A DNA stretch of 64,000 bases from the NCBI GenBank assembly GCA_023653785.1, contig JAMKCH010058128.1:1-64000 (forward strand). The letters are read 5' to 3'. The position numbers were made by a program, and so were the translations under genes. This stretch comes from Ophioderma brevispina. Lineage: Eukaryota; Echinodermata; Ophiuroidea; Amphilepidida; Ophiodermatidae. This document shows positions 1-10,260 of this stretch, one piece after another. The notes beneath the pieces were generated by a model. The model made no database searches. It was given only the letters and a program-made list of their open reading frames with translations, and was not told the DNA's origin. Position 1 is the stretch's first letter. The number at the start of each line of letters is the position of its first letter.

Positions 1-83
1 CGCACTGTTTATCACGTTTAGAACTTTGGAGTAGGCGGAAGCCACCAGGTGCAACTTCCAAAGCAAAAAAAAAAAAAAAAATC

Positions 84-1519
84 TGGCAAAACTACCGTTT
101 ATGTTGGATTTTTGTTTTCAAGTTTTAGTGAGACTATATTAGTTGATAAGATAAGTAATGCAGTAGAAAGAAATGAAACTACGTTGGGAATATTTTTAGA
201 TATGCCAAAAGCGTTTGACATTATTAACCATGACATATTATTGCATAAACTAGAATATTATGGTTTTCGAGGTATTGCCCTTGAATGGTTTAAAAGTTAC
301 TTGGATAATGGAACACAATTTGTACGATATCAATCATGTGATTCAGTTTATCAAAATATAAAATGCGGGGTACCACAAGGCTCAATCTTAGGTCCTTTGT
401 TATTCATTCTATATGTTAATGATATTGTAAATACCATTTCATTGCTAGAAGTAGTCTTATTTGATGATGATACTACCTTACTGTACTCCCAGATATAGCC
501 ACAAAAATTGATGTAATAAATAGTGAATTAGAAGAGATTAGTAACTGGTTCAGGGCAAATAAATTATCGGTCAATGCGAGCAAAACCAATTACATGCTGT
601 TGGGATCTCCTTATATAACTTCTAAATATTCCAGACAGGAACGGAAAGGCAATGATTGGCAAGACAAAACTGGATTTAATGCTACAAAATATTTTAATGT
701 TGTATTTGATAATGTGATATTGGAGAGAGTTCACGAGACCAAATTCTTGGGGGTTATCATCGATGAACATCTTACGTGGAAAAATCACATCGATCAAATA
801 TCAAAAAATATTTCTAGCAATGTTGGTTTACTCTCCAAACTAAAACACATTGTACCTGGAGATGTATTATACTCTTTATATTGTACGCTAGTATTACCTT
901 ACGTAAATGATATTATCTTAATATGGGGTAGTTCTAATAAAATCTGTTTAAATAAAATATTTAAGTTGCAAAAATGGGCTGTAAGGACGATTTCAAATAG
1001 TCATATAGATGCCATACTGGGCCATTATTTTCAAAATTCAATTGTTTGAACGTCTTTGATACATATAAGCTGGAACTTGCAGTGTTTATGTACAAGCACT
1101 AAACTAGCCAATTACCAAAGCCCTTTGAGAAGTACTTAGTAAAACATGCCCAAATACATAAATACCATACAAGAAATGCCCACAACTATAGTATTAATAA
1201 TAAGAAGAAAATGTTTTCCGATCGCCCTGTGAGAAATTCTGGACCAAAATTATGGAATTCTTTGAACAATAATACCAAGACGTGTACAAATATCAAGTGT
1301 TTTAGAAATCAGTTCAAATCTCTACTTATAGCTGAATATGAATGAGTTTTGTTGGGGCATGTCTTGTTTTGTGTATGTGTATGTGTGTCTTTTGTTTGGT
1401 TTGTATGAAACTTAGGTTTAGGGGATGATCACATCTGGCCTTATGGGCCTCTCGATCATCTCCTCAATATCATTGTCTTTGTATCTTTGTAAGATTTATG
1501 TGATGATATTGAAATAAAG

Positions 1520-1552
<33 letters not shown>

Positions 1553-1553
1553 G
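84..1553 (+). pseudogene. CR1/Daphne-like non-LTR retrotransposon, 5'-truncated, broken reverse transcriptase
   Basis: This is the reverse-transcriptase (RT) half and 3' end of a LINE, an enzyme that copies element RNA into DNA at a nicked chromosomal target. The first frame (to 498) shows the RT motif FLDMPKAFD, the GVPQGSILGPLLF block near 368-410, and F-D-D-D-T near 460 where family members have F-A-D-D-T. A frameshift near 490 moves the reading to a second frame (about 492-1049) with thumb motifs such as FLGVIIDEHLTWKNHI. A further frameshift near 1022 leads to the C-terminal RNSGPKLWNSL motif, with a stop at 1342-1344. The 3' end is a TTGA tandem tail at 1519-1552. No endonuclease domain is present, so the copy is 5'-truncated. 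An A-run at 66-80 just precedes the homologous part. The clade name is a best guess from the RT text and tail. Confidence 0.88.
1519..1552 (+). repeat. (TTGA)n 3' tail of the LINE
   Basis: About eight tandem TTGA units directly follow an AATAAAG-like motif. Short tandem tails are the usual 3' terminus of CR1/Daphne-type LINEs, so this marks the end of the element. Confidence 0.9.
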
Positions 1554-1881
1554 TATTGTTCCTTTGAAAGTGTTCAAAAATAGTTTCTTTGTTGAAATGG
1601 ATTCCAACACGTTTAACACAGATTGGTTCATCACAAATCAACAATTCTGTTATGAACCAGTCTCTAACATATTGAACCCCTGTATAACCGGGCGGACCCG
1701 ATGAACAATTCACAATGTTGTTGATATGTGTAAAATAAAATTGCCGATTAAATGCAATCATCAAGCTCCGTAGCTTTAGAACGTTTAGAGGTGAAAGCCC
1801 ACCCAACGGATGTCCAATGTTTCATGCCTGTTGAACCGCGTTTCTTGTTAGGACAATGGAACCAGTGTGGCAGGAGATATA
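1554..1881. other. Unassigned stretch with a minus-strand open frame
   Basis: Between the LINE tail and the next element lies moderately GC-balanced sequence. The minus strand is open from about 1806 down to 1560, and its text (for example NIVNCSSGPPGYTGVQYVR) is not obviously low complexity. I do not recognise the product. It could be an eroded transposon or an exon fragment. No splice sites or start context stand out. Confidence 0.25.
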
Positions 1882-1883
1882 TA

Positions 1884-3151
1884 CAGTGTGAGCCAATAAA
1901 AAACCCTACATTCAGGAAAGATTTTTTTCTGGAAAGGTTAAACGTTATTTTGCTTGAATGTTTGCTTTCGTTATTTACAGAGATAAACAGGCTATCAGAA
2001 TATCTTTAATTTGTGTCTTTCGGACTTTGGGTTCAAAAACTACGTCAATTTTGCGGAGAGACTTAAAAATTCTCTATGGCCCTACAATGCGGTGAGACTG
2101 ACACCAACGTATACCGTAACTCATTATAGCAAAGACAATCCACACATACAATTTGAGTTGGTATCGATTTCTTCTTGACAAAAACATAAGTTTCAATAAA
2201 CGGGCTTTTGTGTAACATAATTACAAGTAAAATATCTTCAACAAATTAAATTACCATTTAAATTGCGGAGAGACTTAAAAATTATGTATGGCCACTTTTA
2301 GCTATACAATGCGGAGAGACTGACACTGAGGTATACCATAACTCATTATAGCAAAGGCAATCCACACATACAATTTGAGTTGGTATCGATTTCTTCTTAA
2401 CAAAAACATATCAGTTTCAATAAAACGGTCTTTGTGTAACATAATTACAAGTAAAATATCTTCAACGAATTAAATTACCATTGTTCAACCATAAAGAGTC
2501 AGTTATTGAAAATCACTCCATACCAATGTCTCCGTTCGTGAACATAATGAAATTGCTCAAAGATTTTTGTTTTACATCTCTGATGTAATTATTTTGCACA
2601 AGTGCATTATACTCAGCGTAACATAAATTGCGAGAAGAACTAACGTTTTCTGTAAATAAATTGGAATTAAAACTTCAAATTCAATTGCACTGTTTTTAAG
2701 CTGAATACAAACCGCCTATGGTTTCACTTTGACTCCTTGTAGGTTAATTACACCAGCTATCTTGACTTTGAAATTGACTTTTTTCCCTCATCATTTTCTT
2801 TTGTAATCTTATTAATTTATTAATATTAATTTTATAATCCTTCAATTATTCTTCCACCTTCTATTGTTTGACAATAATTTGCTGTTAAAGGTTTTTACTC
2901 AAATCACTGCTGAAAACCATGTTACTGTATGTAAACGATGTATCTTTGTTTGGCTCAATATCGGCCAAACAGGATTTTAAGTCTCTCAGTCTCTCAACTT
3001 CTTCCTCCAAACTCTAAATGACACCAAATAAACGTTTTCTGAAAGCCTGTTTATCCTTCTTTATAAACAAAGCAAACACTTGAACAGAAATAATTCCTAA
3101 TTATTTTAATGATTTATTATTCTGAATGTAGGGTTTTTTTTACTCACACTG
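1884..3151. mobile_element. Tc1/mariner-type non-autonomous element, copy 1 (TA target duplication)
   Basis: The left end begins CAGTGTGAGCCAATAAAA and the right end is its inverse, ending in ...TACTCACACTG. TIR similarity runs about 30 bp, through CCTACATTCAG. Both ends are flanked by TA (1882-1883 and 3152-3153), the target duplication of Tc1/mariner transposons. No transposase frame is visible inside, so it probably depended on a partner. It is homologous along its length to 45075-46203 but carries an extra internal tandem duplication (about 2050-2490). Confidence 0.88.
2050..2490 (+). repeat. Tandem duplication (~215 bp unit) inside the Tc1/mariner-type element
   Basis: The block starting TTTGCGGAGAGACTTAAAAA near 2052 repeats near 2263, both running through the TATACCxTAACTCATTATAGC and ACAATTTGAGTTGGTATCG motifs. 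The related copy at 45.1-46.2 kb has the block only once, so the duplication arose in this copy or its sublineage. Confidence 0.85.
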
Positions 3152-3153
3152 TA

Positions 3154-4015
3154 GTTCTCCGAACTCGCAGTTCGCCTACAACGGTGACGAACAGGGCACT
3201 CGATTCAGTTGACTCTTCGTGCAACATTAGATTCACGCTTTATTCTTATACCGTCTATGGAGCCCAGACTATGGTTCCTGCCGGACCATATTTCCTTTTA
3301 CACCGGCTCCAACAACAACAACAAAGCAAACAAAAACAAAAACCGGGAAGAAGTCTTTCTGCCAGAGATGAATTCACTTTCTGCCATAATAACAACATCA
3401 TCTGCGTAAATCAACATACAATTTAAAAGGACCGTAAGTCTTCTTTTTCAGAACAGTTTTCATGATCATCAGAGACAGGGTCCCGTTATCAGAAGTACGA
3501 TCGTAAGTGAGAATATTTACCAGTTAATGTGTAAACGTTCAATGCATTGCGTTCTCTATCAAGGATGCAATATTTTTATGCAATAACACCATTCCGATTG
3601 CAGAAATTTATTGCATTTGCATATGAGATTTTCATATTAGAAAACCATAAATTAAAAGAATTAGAATATAGAGATGCTCTCTTGATTTAATTTGCGTATT
3701 AGTAAGTGTACTGGAAATTTGGACATAAAATGGACACTGCTGTGGTTTCCAATGCCACTTTTAGTTACATATCATTAGGATTAATATTACCAGATTTATT
3801 AGCCCAGTGCTTGAAGATAGAATTAAGGGCAATTAAATTTGTAGATTTTCACATTCAAAATGGTTATTTTTTTTTAATTGATTTTAGGAGCATATAAGTC
3901 TTGCCACGTCTAGGAATTCTCTTAGTTTTCTTTTTTAATACTAAAGATGTACCCAAATCCTCCTTAGTGTAATTATTTTAGAAACAGAGGCTTTCTCTAT
4001 AGAGGGTGCATTATT
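3154..4015. other. No recognisable gene; short Gln/Asn-rich frames only
   Basis: Open frames at about 3109-3426 include a CAACAACAAC run giving poly-Gln or poly-Asn depending on frame. Neither frame has a recognisable domain. Part may be a retroelement remnant, but I cannot show it. The rest is AT-rich with nothing identifiable. Confidence 0.3.
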
Positions 4016-4707
4016 CATTTAAAGGGATAAGCAGCGACAATGCGAGAAAACTTTTTTTTAAATAACTTTATTATATTAACTTATAAGTCATAGATAAGTG
4101 TGCACAATTCCATTAAACTACTTTAATATAGGGAAAACACCAAATAGTGTAAAACAAATATTTTTAAGGAAATTTGTCATACCGTCTCTTACAAATTGAC
4201 AAACAGTGAGGGCGACTAAAATGTAGAGTAACACAAACCAGTCAATAAACATCGGTTCATAAAGGTCACAGACAGGTCAAACAATGTGGATGCCTTGGGA
4301 ATCAACTCCGGCGTGTGTTTTCTTGTGTTAAACGTCATTTCCGTCGTTTGCTGAATTAATGACTTCAGAGTAATTGTAGAGAAAAATGTAGAGTAACACA
4401 CACCAGTCAATAAACAACGATTCATAAAGGTCACAGACCGGTCAAACAATGTGGATGCCGTGGGAATCAACTCCGGCGTGTGTTTTCTTGTGTTAAACGC
4501 CATTTCCGAATTCCGTCGTTTGCTGAATTAATGACTTCAGAGTAATTGTATTATAAAATCGTTCTGTTTACCCAATAGGGCGCGAATTTAGACTAATCGT
4601 TTCAGGTGAGGGGTAATGTATATAAAGGCTTTACAACCATGCGAAAATATATATTTTAAAAAACCCCGAGGACGCATTATTTTTCAAATGTACCAGTGTC
4701 TCTTTAA
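4016..4707. repeat. Repeat region containing a 165-170 bp tandem duplication; right end matches family D
   Basis: Two head-to-tail units, about 4213-4378 and 4379-4550, share AATGTAGAGTAACACA through GACTTCAGAGTAATTGTA. The following part (about 4550-4703) matches the right half of family D at 43310-43477, ending in AATGTACCAGTGTCTC and then TTAA. The left edge (TTTAAAGGGATAAGCAGCG) matches the left edge of a repeat at 62353. It may be a composite or internally expanded TIR element. The 95-aa minus-strand frame over the duplication is a by-product of the repeat. Confidence 0.6.
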
Positions 4708-5655
4708 GCCGAGATTAAAACGGGTCACGCCTTATTTCGCGTGAATGTCATACAATTTTCCCGTATTTACCAGGTGCAACTAATCAATCAGATCAGTCTG
4801 ATTTGTGGCGGGTATGCGCATTTAAAGATGCACGGTTTATATTTCAATACGAAGCAATCGACGATCACTCTCGTGTGTAGATTGCATGCTTATTTGCTTG
4901 CGGATGACGTCAGTTGTGGGAGGCATGCCCTGTGGCTGATCAGTGGGATGCCAATGTGTGTATAAAAACGGCAAATTTACCGAAAATATCTTTAGAAAAC
5001 AAGAAGATTTGCTATTCCAAATCGGCAAATTCCCGACGAACTGTTTAATTGGAGGATGCATGCAATCAAACCAATATGAAAGGTCTGTTGCTTTCATAAA
5101 CTTGCAGCGCCAGAAGACATGAATGGGAAATTGTGGATGAGATTCTTCGGAAGCACTAAACGGATCTGCAACATTTTACCCCAGGTGGATTTTAAATAGA
5201 AGAGCCTGTGTACTGCTGTTGTAGCACTGTTTTATTCTAAATATTTGTTTAGATTTCTTCAAGAGCGAGTTGATCCACTTCCGGACTCCCGTTTGTGGAC
5301 AGGGTTCATGGAAACCCCACCACTGCTTCATCAACCATGTTCCCAAGGAAATTTCTCACAGACCACACATGCGCTGTCATAGAATAACACTAACCTAAAT
5401 AGGGGCAAACATAATTTTAAATTCGGAAAACCAGGTACACAATAACACCAACCCTTTTTCCCCAAACTATATATTCGCGAAGGGTCTATTTGGAGACCTT
5501 TATCCAATACATACCCCGCAAGTGCTCTCACAGTTTAGACGTCCTCAAAGAAAACATCGAGTATGCTATTGAGACCTTTATCCAATACATCTCGATGTTT
5601 CACACTTCGACCCTCTAATGTGAACGCAAGTGTGATCAGTGAAAGCGCGGACTCA
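4708..5655. other. No gene recognised
   Basis: Only short open frames on both strands. The phrase GACCTTTATCCAATACAT occurs twice (about 5496 and 5574), hinting at a small local duplication. No TIRs, tRNA boxes or protein domains were recognised. Confidence 0.4.
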
Positions 5656-5656
5656 T

Positions 5657-6196
5657 GTGATTTTCAGACCTTTGCGAATTTTTTGACTTAACTTTGTGGT
5701 TGATACCGAGAACTGGACATTTACGATGATTTTTGACCTTTACTGATTTTTGAGACTTGTGAAGTTTTTGACCTTTAATGTGATTTTCAGACCTTTGCGC
5801 AGTTTTTGACTTAACTTTGCGTGATAACGAGAACTGATACCTTTACGTGATTGACCTTACGTGATTTTTTGAAACCTTGGTAAGTTTTTGACCTTTATGT
5901 GATTTTCATGACCTGTCGAAGTTTTTTTGACTTAACTTTGTGTTGATACCGAGAACTGGACCTTTACATGATTTTTGACCTTTACGTGTTTTTTACATTT
6001 GTAAGCTTGACCTTTAATGTTATTTTTAGACCTTGTTTGTTTTTTGAAACCTTTCTCCGTTTTTATTAGACCTTTGTTTGTTTTTTGAGACCTTTCTCAG
6101 TTTTTTGAGACCTTTCTCATTTTAATTTGGACCTTTGTTTGTTTTTGTGAGACCTTCTCAGTTTTTTTTGAGACCTTTCTCAGTTTTTTTACCCTT
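5657..6196 (+). repeat. Minisatellite with ~120-bp higher-order period built on GACCTTT units
   Basis: GTGATTTTCAGACC-like starts recur near 5657, 5780, 5899 and 6019, a period of 119-123 bp. Within each unit the phrases GACTTAACTTTG, GATACCGAGAACTG and GACCTTTACGTGATTTTT recur. From about 6020 the array simplifies to a shorter unit of about 20 bp (GAGACCTTTCTCAGTTTTTT). It has no coding potential. Confidence 0.85.
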
Positions 6197-6460
6197 TTGA
6201 CTGTAACGGTCGCCCATAGGATTAGACCTTTTAAGACCGTTGGCTTCAAGCCCCGCCGTGGCCACCGTGTTGTGTCCCTGACAAGACACTTGAATTTCAG
6301 TTGTCTACTTCACCTAGGGTGTAACGGGGGAGCGGTTCGGGGTAGGTCATCTGTACACCGTTATAAATTTGGCTGCCGATTTTCAATATGGTCGTCGCTG
6401 GGCGGGAAAACCTCATATGTAAACTCCAGAGGTCAAATGGCCAAACCACATGTAAAAGTG
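6197..6460 (+). mobile_element. tRNA-derived SINE
   Basis: A B-box-like GGCTTCAAGCCCC at about 6242-6254 is followed by CGTGGCCACCGTGTTGTGTCC, a tRNA-unrelated body also seen on the minus strand near 27.4-27.5 kb. The A-box region upstream is eroded. SINEs are RNA polymerase III transcripts mobilised by LINE machinery. The 3' end is approximate because no clear tail was found. Short frames across it are not genes. Confidence 0.65.
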
Positions 6461-7495
6461 GGCACTCATTGTTAAAACCTCATCATGTGCATTTTGGTCA
6501 CATCGGTTCTAGTTGGAATTTGAACTCAAATATGATAGTAAATCATATGGCCAGTTTATTTCCAAAATATGTAGTAATACTTTAATCTAAATATTTTAGA
6601 AAGGAAAACCTTTCTGTGCAAGGCATTAAGCAAATTTCAGTTTTTTGGTGTCTCCCGAAATGTTACATAGGGTTTTGTCATGTTTCCGTTTTTACTACTG
6701 GTTTTTGTTCTTAAAGGTCATTGAGGTTTTTCCGCCAGCGACGATTGTCAAAAATGTGATTTATCCTAGTGGCAGTGGAATCAATGTAAAGCACTTTGAG
6801 GTGTAGATAAGAGTAAGTGTCACGAATTATCGCATCACTATATCTGATAATCGTTTCTGATACTCTACTATTGGAACGTTATTACTCGCTATTCTTTTTA
6901 TTGGATACTTTCAAGCAAATGCGATTGTAGTTAATATTTTAGGGCTATGTTCGAGTTGGCAAAGCCTCCCACGAGTTCAAATTAACACTTGTCTGTTTTG
7001 ATAAATGCCTGTTTTTGTCCTCTTCATTATAATACAAACAATCGAGCTACTTATAAACCCTTTTAGTAGACATATATTTTCAGATCGTGTGCAGTTTTAA
7101 ATCGAGTACACTTCATATTTTGCATTTTTTAACGGTTTTATTTTTCTGTTTAAGATGAACATCTGATAAGTATGAATTATTTGGAAGGCACCCTCGAACC
7201 GCATTTAAGAGCCTCATTCAGTTTGTTTGAAAGAAGCGTGCTCTTAATTTTAAGATATTACTGCTTTGACCTATCTGTTCACTACCAATTCTTAACCAAT
7301 TGTGTGTAATTTAATAAATAATTGACTATTGGAACCGTGTATAATACTTTATAAGCGTGTGACTGGACATTCGTAGTGGCCCGCTCACCACGTATCAAAT
7401 CATGCAATTTCATGCGCTGTATACGAGTTACCCCGCTATATGTCGAGTTTAAGCGCTGCCTATCCAGTTTGAACTCTCTGTGCCATTTCATAAAA
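6461..7495. other. No gene or clear repeat recognised
   Basis: AT-rich sequence with short random frames only. I saw no TIRs, RT or transposase motifs. Confidence 0.4.
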
Positions 7496-7496
7496 A

Positions 7497-8165
7497 TCAT
7501 GTCCAGAAATAAATCATGTCCAGAATAAATCCATGCCGAGTTTTAAAAACTGGACATTATTTTTTCAACATTGCAAACCTGTACATGATTTTTTTCTCAA
7601 CATGAGCAAACGCGACAGGATTTTTTTCTCAACATGAGCAAATCGACAATGATTTTTTCCCAACATGAGCAACCTCGACATAATTTTTTTTTACACATAC
7701 ACCAAATCTGTCGATTGTTTCCTCAAGTTGAGAAAAAATCATGTCGAATTGGTGAAATTGGACTGATTTATGTTCAAACTCGCCATATAAGAGCAAGACT
7801 CGATGTTATAGGGCAAACTGGACATATAACGGTGTAAACTCGACATCTAACGCTGCACACTCTACATATGGCGAGGAAAACTGCGATACCAGCGCGTGAA
7901 CTCGACATGCGCGGCAAAACTCGCCATGAATTGATACGTGGAGCGGTAACGGACATGATTATGTCCACTCACATATAGAGAAGCACAACTCGATGTATAG
8001 AGGGCAACTGGACAGCTTAGCGCTGTAACATCGACATATAACGCTGCACACTCGACATATGGCGAGGAAATCTCGATACACGGCGCGTGAATCTCGACAT
8101 GCGCGGAAAAACTCGCCATGATTTGATAACGTGGAGCGTGCCAAATGTCGTGTAACTGCAATAGC
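7497..8165. repeat. Minisatellite: CGACAT/CATGTCGA-based array with ~190-bp higher-order period
   Basis: Roughly 20-bp units based on AACTCGACATATAACGCTG or CATGAGCAAATCGACATGA fill the region. A longer block beginning GCTGCACACTCxACATATGGCGAGG occurs at 7852 and again at 8043 (period about 191 bp). Minus-strand translations give repeating MSRFPRHMS-like peptides in several frames, which is what an array with short palindromic units gives by chance. Confidence 0.85.
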
Positions 8166-8226
8166 GTGCAACTGGGTTGCCATTCTTGAAAGATAAGCAC
8201 TTGTAGAGCCAGTAAGATTGACTTAG

Positions 8227-9049
8227 CACTTAAGCGACCAAGGGGTTTATTCACTCCCATGGTGCCCAAGTGGGGGGGGTGGGGTTCCATTGGGACCCCC
8301 CCCCAAGGAAACCACTTCCGAGGGAATTTTGCACGAAATTTATACCAACGGGGGGGGGGGAGCAGTTTTGAAAGGACATAAAGACAACCCCAAATCAGCA
8401 ATAAAAATGAGATTTGTTATTTTGGGTGCAAATTAGGGGCAAACATGTTTTCAACACACGCGAAAATTGGGCAAAAACTACGGAAAATTCAAATAGCCCT
8501 TGCGCTTACATCAAAATGTTGAAACTTTATTTTTATGGTTGTTTATCTATTCTAGAATACCTCCAAATTACTTATATTTAACAACAAACCAGCCATTTTA
8601 GGGATCCCTGTATTTTTTACGGGTGCTGCAAAATACGAGTCCAGTTTTCCATAGAGTTTGGTACAGTAACTTTTTTGGCAAACGTACATGATGAAATGTT
8701 TTTTTTCATCACATAAAGGGTTTTAAATTACTGTTTAATTGTCCCTAATCTTGTTTACTTACATGTATTGTGAACTTATATCATCAAAAATTGCTTTGAT
8801 CTCTCGATTTATCTTATTCTTTATTTTTAAAATATTCTCAAATGACTGTCCGTTAGTGCCCAAGGGGAGGTTCCATGGGACCCCTACTAATTAACTCATT
8901 AACGGCTTGGCCTATTTTAATTATTTTGGTATGAATTAAGCCCATTTAAAAGTCAGACAATTACAAAAAAATCCGGCGCAAAATCCCACGCGTAAAGCGG
9001 GCCAGCGCGAAAACAATTTTGGGTCCCTAGACCCCCCGGTCACTTAGTG
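8227..9049 (+). mobile_element. Family A TTAA element (MITE-like), copy 1, ~823 bp
   Basis: The left end CACTTAAGCGACCAAGG and the right end CCGGTCACTTAGTG are inverted repeats. The flanks are TTAG (8223-8226) and TTAA (9050-9053), a TTAA duplication with one change. Inside both ends lie GC-rich inverted motifs around GGTTCCATGGGACCCC. The whole element is homologous in reverse orientation to 52264-53066. No transposase frame is visible. TTAA targeting with duplication is the hallmark of piggyBac-type transposition, but the TIR start CAC- differs from the canonical CCC-, so the superfamily is inference. Confidence 0.9.
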
Positions 9050-9053
9050 TTAA

Positions 9054-9759
9054 TGTAATAGCTATGCAAGCATTTACAATGAAGGTTTGTGAGTATTTAC
9101 CAAACACTATTTAATGGCTATATCAAGAAATGAGTAGAGGTTTTGTCATGAATGATATATCATTGACTCTTCATTGTCTTTTATCCCTTAAATAAGTCAA
9201 AATGCAACATGACTTCATGACCCCTAGGTATGCATTGTACAAGAGTCTTGTATTCTTTGTACATGACGTAATTATAGTTTGCATGAAAGTTCATCTGTGT
9301 TGATGATAATTTGATTGCTTTAATGCATCTCCGAGTTCTTCTTTCTGCTGTTTGACTCAGTATCTCGGAACTAACAGTAGCCTAAAGCTCATACTTAATA
9401 TAGCGCTAGTCAATATGGTTTTTCTGGCCACAAGGCCACGGCTATAGAGATGTCAAACTAAATAAAAATAGCTGTGAAAAGAAAAAGGGTGTTGTGAAGC
9501 CCATACTACAAAGGGTAGCCCTCGCGCCCTGATCGCCTATATTGACTCAAATATAAATCTAAATAAAAGAGAGGAGAGGCCTATATGAAATTCTTGAAAA
9601 AAATCTTGAACATTTCTTGAAAATCAAAACGGCAAGTTTCCTAAACACAGACTTGATCAGATAATGGAGCCATGCATCTTTTTTTCAATGTGACAACAGC
9701 ACCAAACAAGCCTATTCGTTGCAGCAACCCCTCTTACAGGTAAAATCAGCACCTTCACC
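9054..9759. other. No gene recognised
   Basis: AT-rich sequence between repeats. Nothing identifiable beyond short random frames. Confidence 0.4.
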
Positions 9760-10124
9760 AGGGTTAGGGTATACAATCAAAGTCGAAGGGTACGGGGTGG
9801 CTACCACCCACGAATATTTTATAGTACATTTTTGAAATTATTATGCCCAGTATGGCTCTAAAACTTTATGTTTATGTAAACTAGTCATTTGCCATCATTT
9901 AGAGCTGAAAACCGCATGAAAATCCGAGATTCCTAGCTTTTTTAGCGCAAAATTGGATTTCGCCTATTTTCTGTGGAAAATGCCAATTTTTCCGACTCGC
10001 GGACTTGATGGCGTCATTGTGACACCGTACTAGGTTTTTGGTACTTATTTTGTTATCAATGGAAAGAAGAGGACCATAGCTATCCACTGGTATCAAAATC
10101 ATAAGCATCGGGCGGTTAATAACG

Positions 10125-10215
<91 letters not shown>

Positions 10216-10260
10216 CCCCGATAATCCGTGTTACAAAAAATAAGGCTTGGTAAGACGAGC
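9760..10260 (+). repeat. PAL foldback repeat, partial copy with an 89-nt poly-T
   Basis: It contains the hairpin-like GGGGTGGCTACCACCC (about 9796-9811), the shared core CGCATGAAAATCxGA and GCGTCATTGTGACxC, and the arm phrase GGACCATAGCTATCCACTGG. After a run of T (10127-10215) the family sequence resumes with GTTACAAAAAATAAGGCTTGG, matching GGTTACAAAAATAACTTGG of the copy at 12.6-13.0 kb. Confidence 0.75.
10127..10215. repeat. Poly-T homopolymer (89 nt)
   Basis: An uninterrupted T run sits where related PAL copies carry the GTTTTTACCACCCC/G-C hairpin junction. It has no flanking target duplication, so it looks like local expansion or an assembly artefact rather than a poly-A retroposon tail. 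Confidence 0.95.

Noticed and set aside
4216..4503. 95-codon minus-strand frame with an internal peptide repeat
   Set aside because: The peptide repeat reflects the 165-bp DNA tandem duplication; no start context or domain supports a gene.
7862..8401. 179-codon minus-strand frame with repeating HVEIHAP/MSRFPRHM-like peptides
   Set aside because: It spans a minisatellite and the first 170 bp of a family-A transposon, so it cannot be one gene. The repetition is explained by the DNA array.
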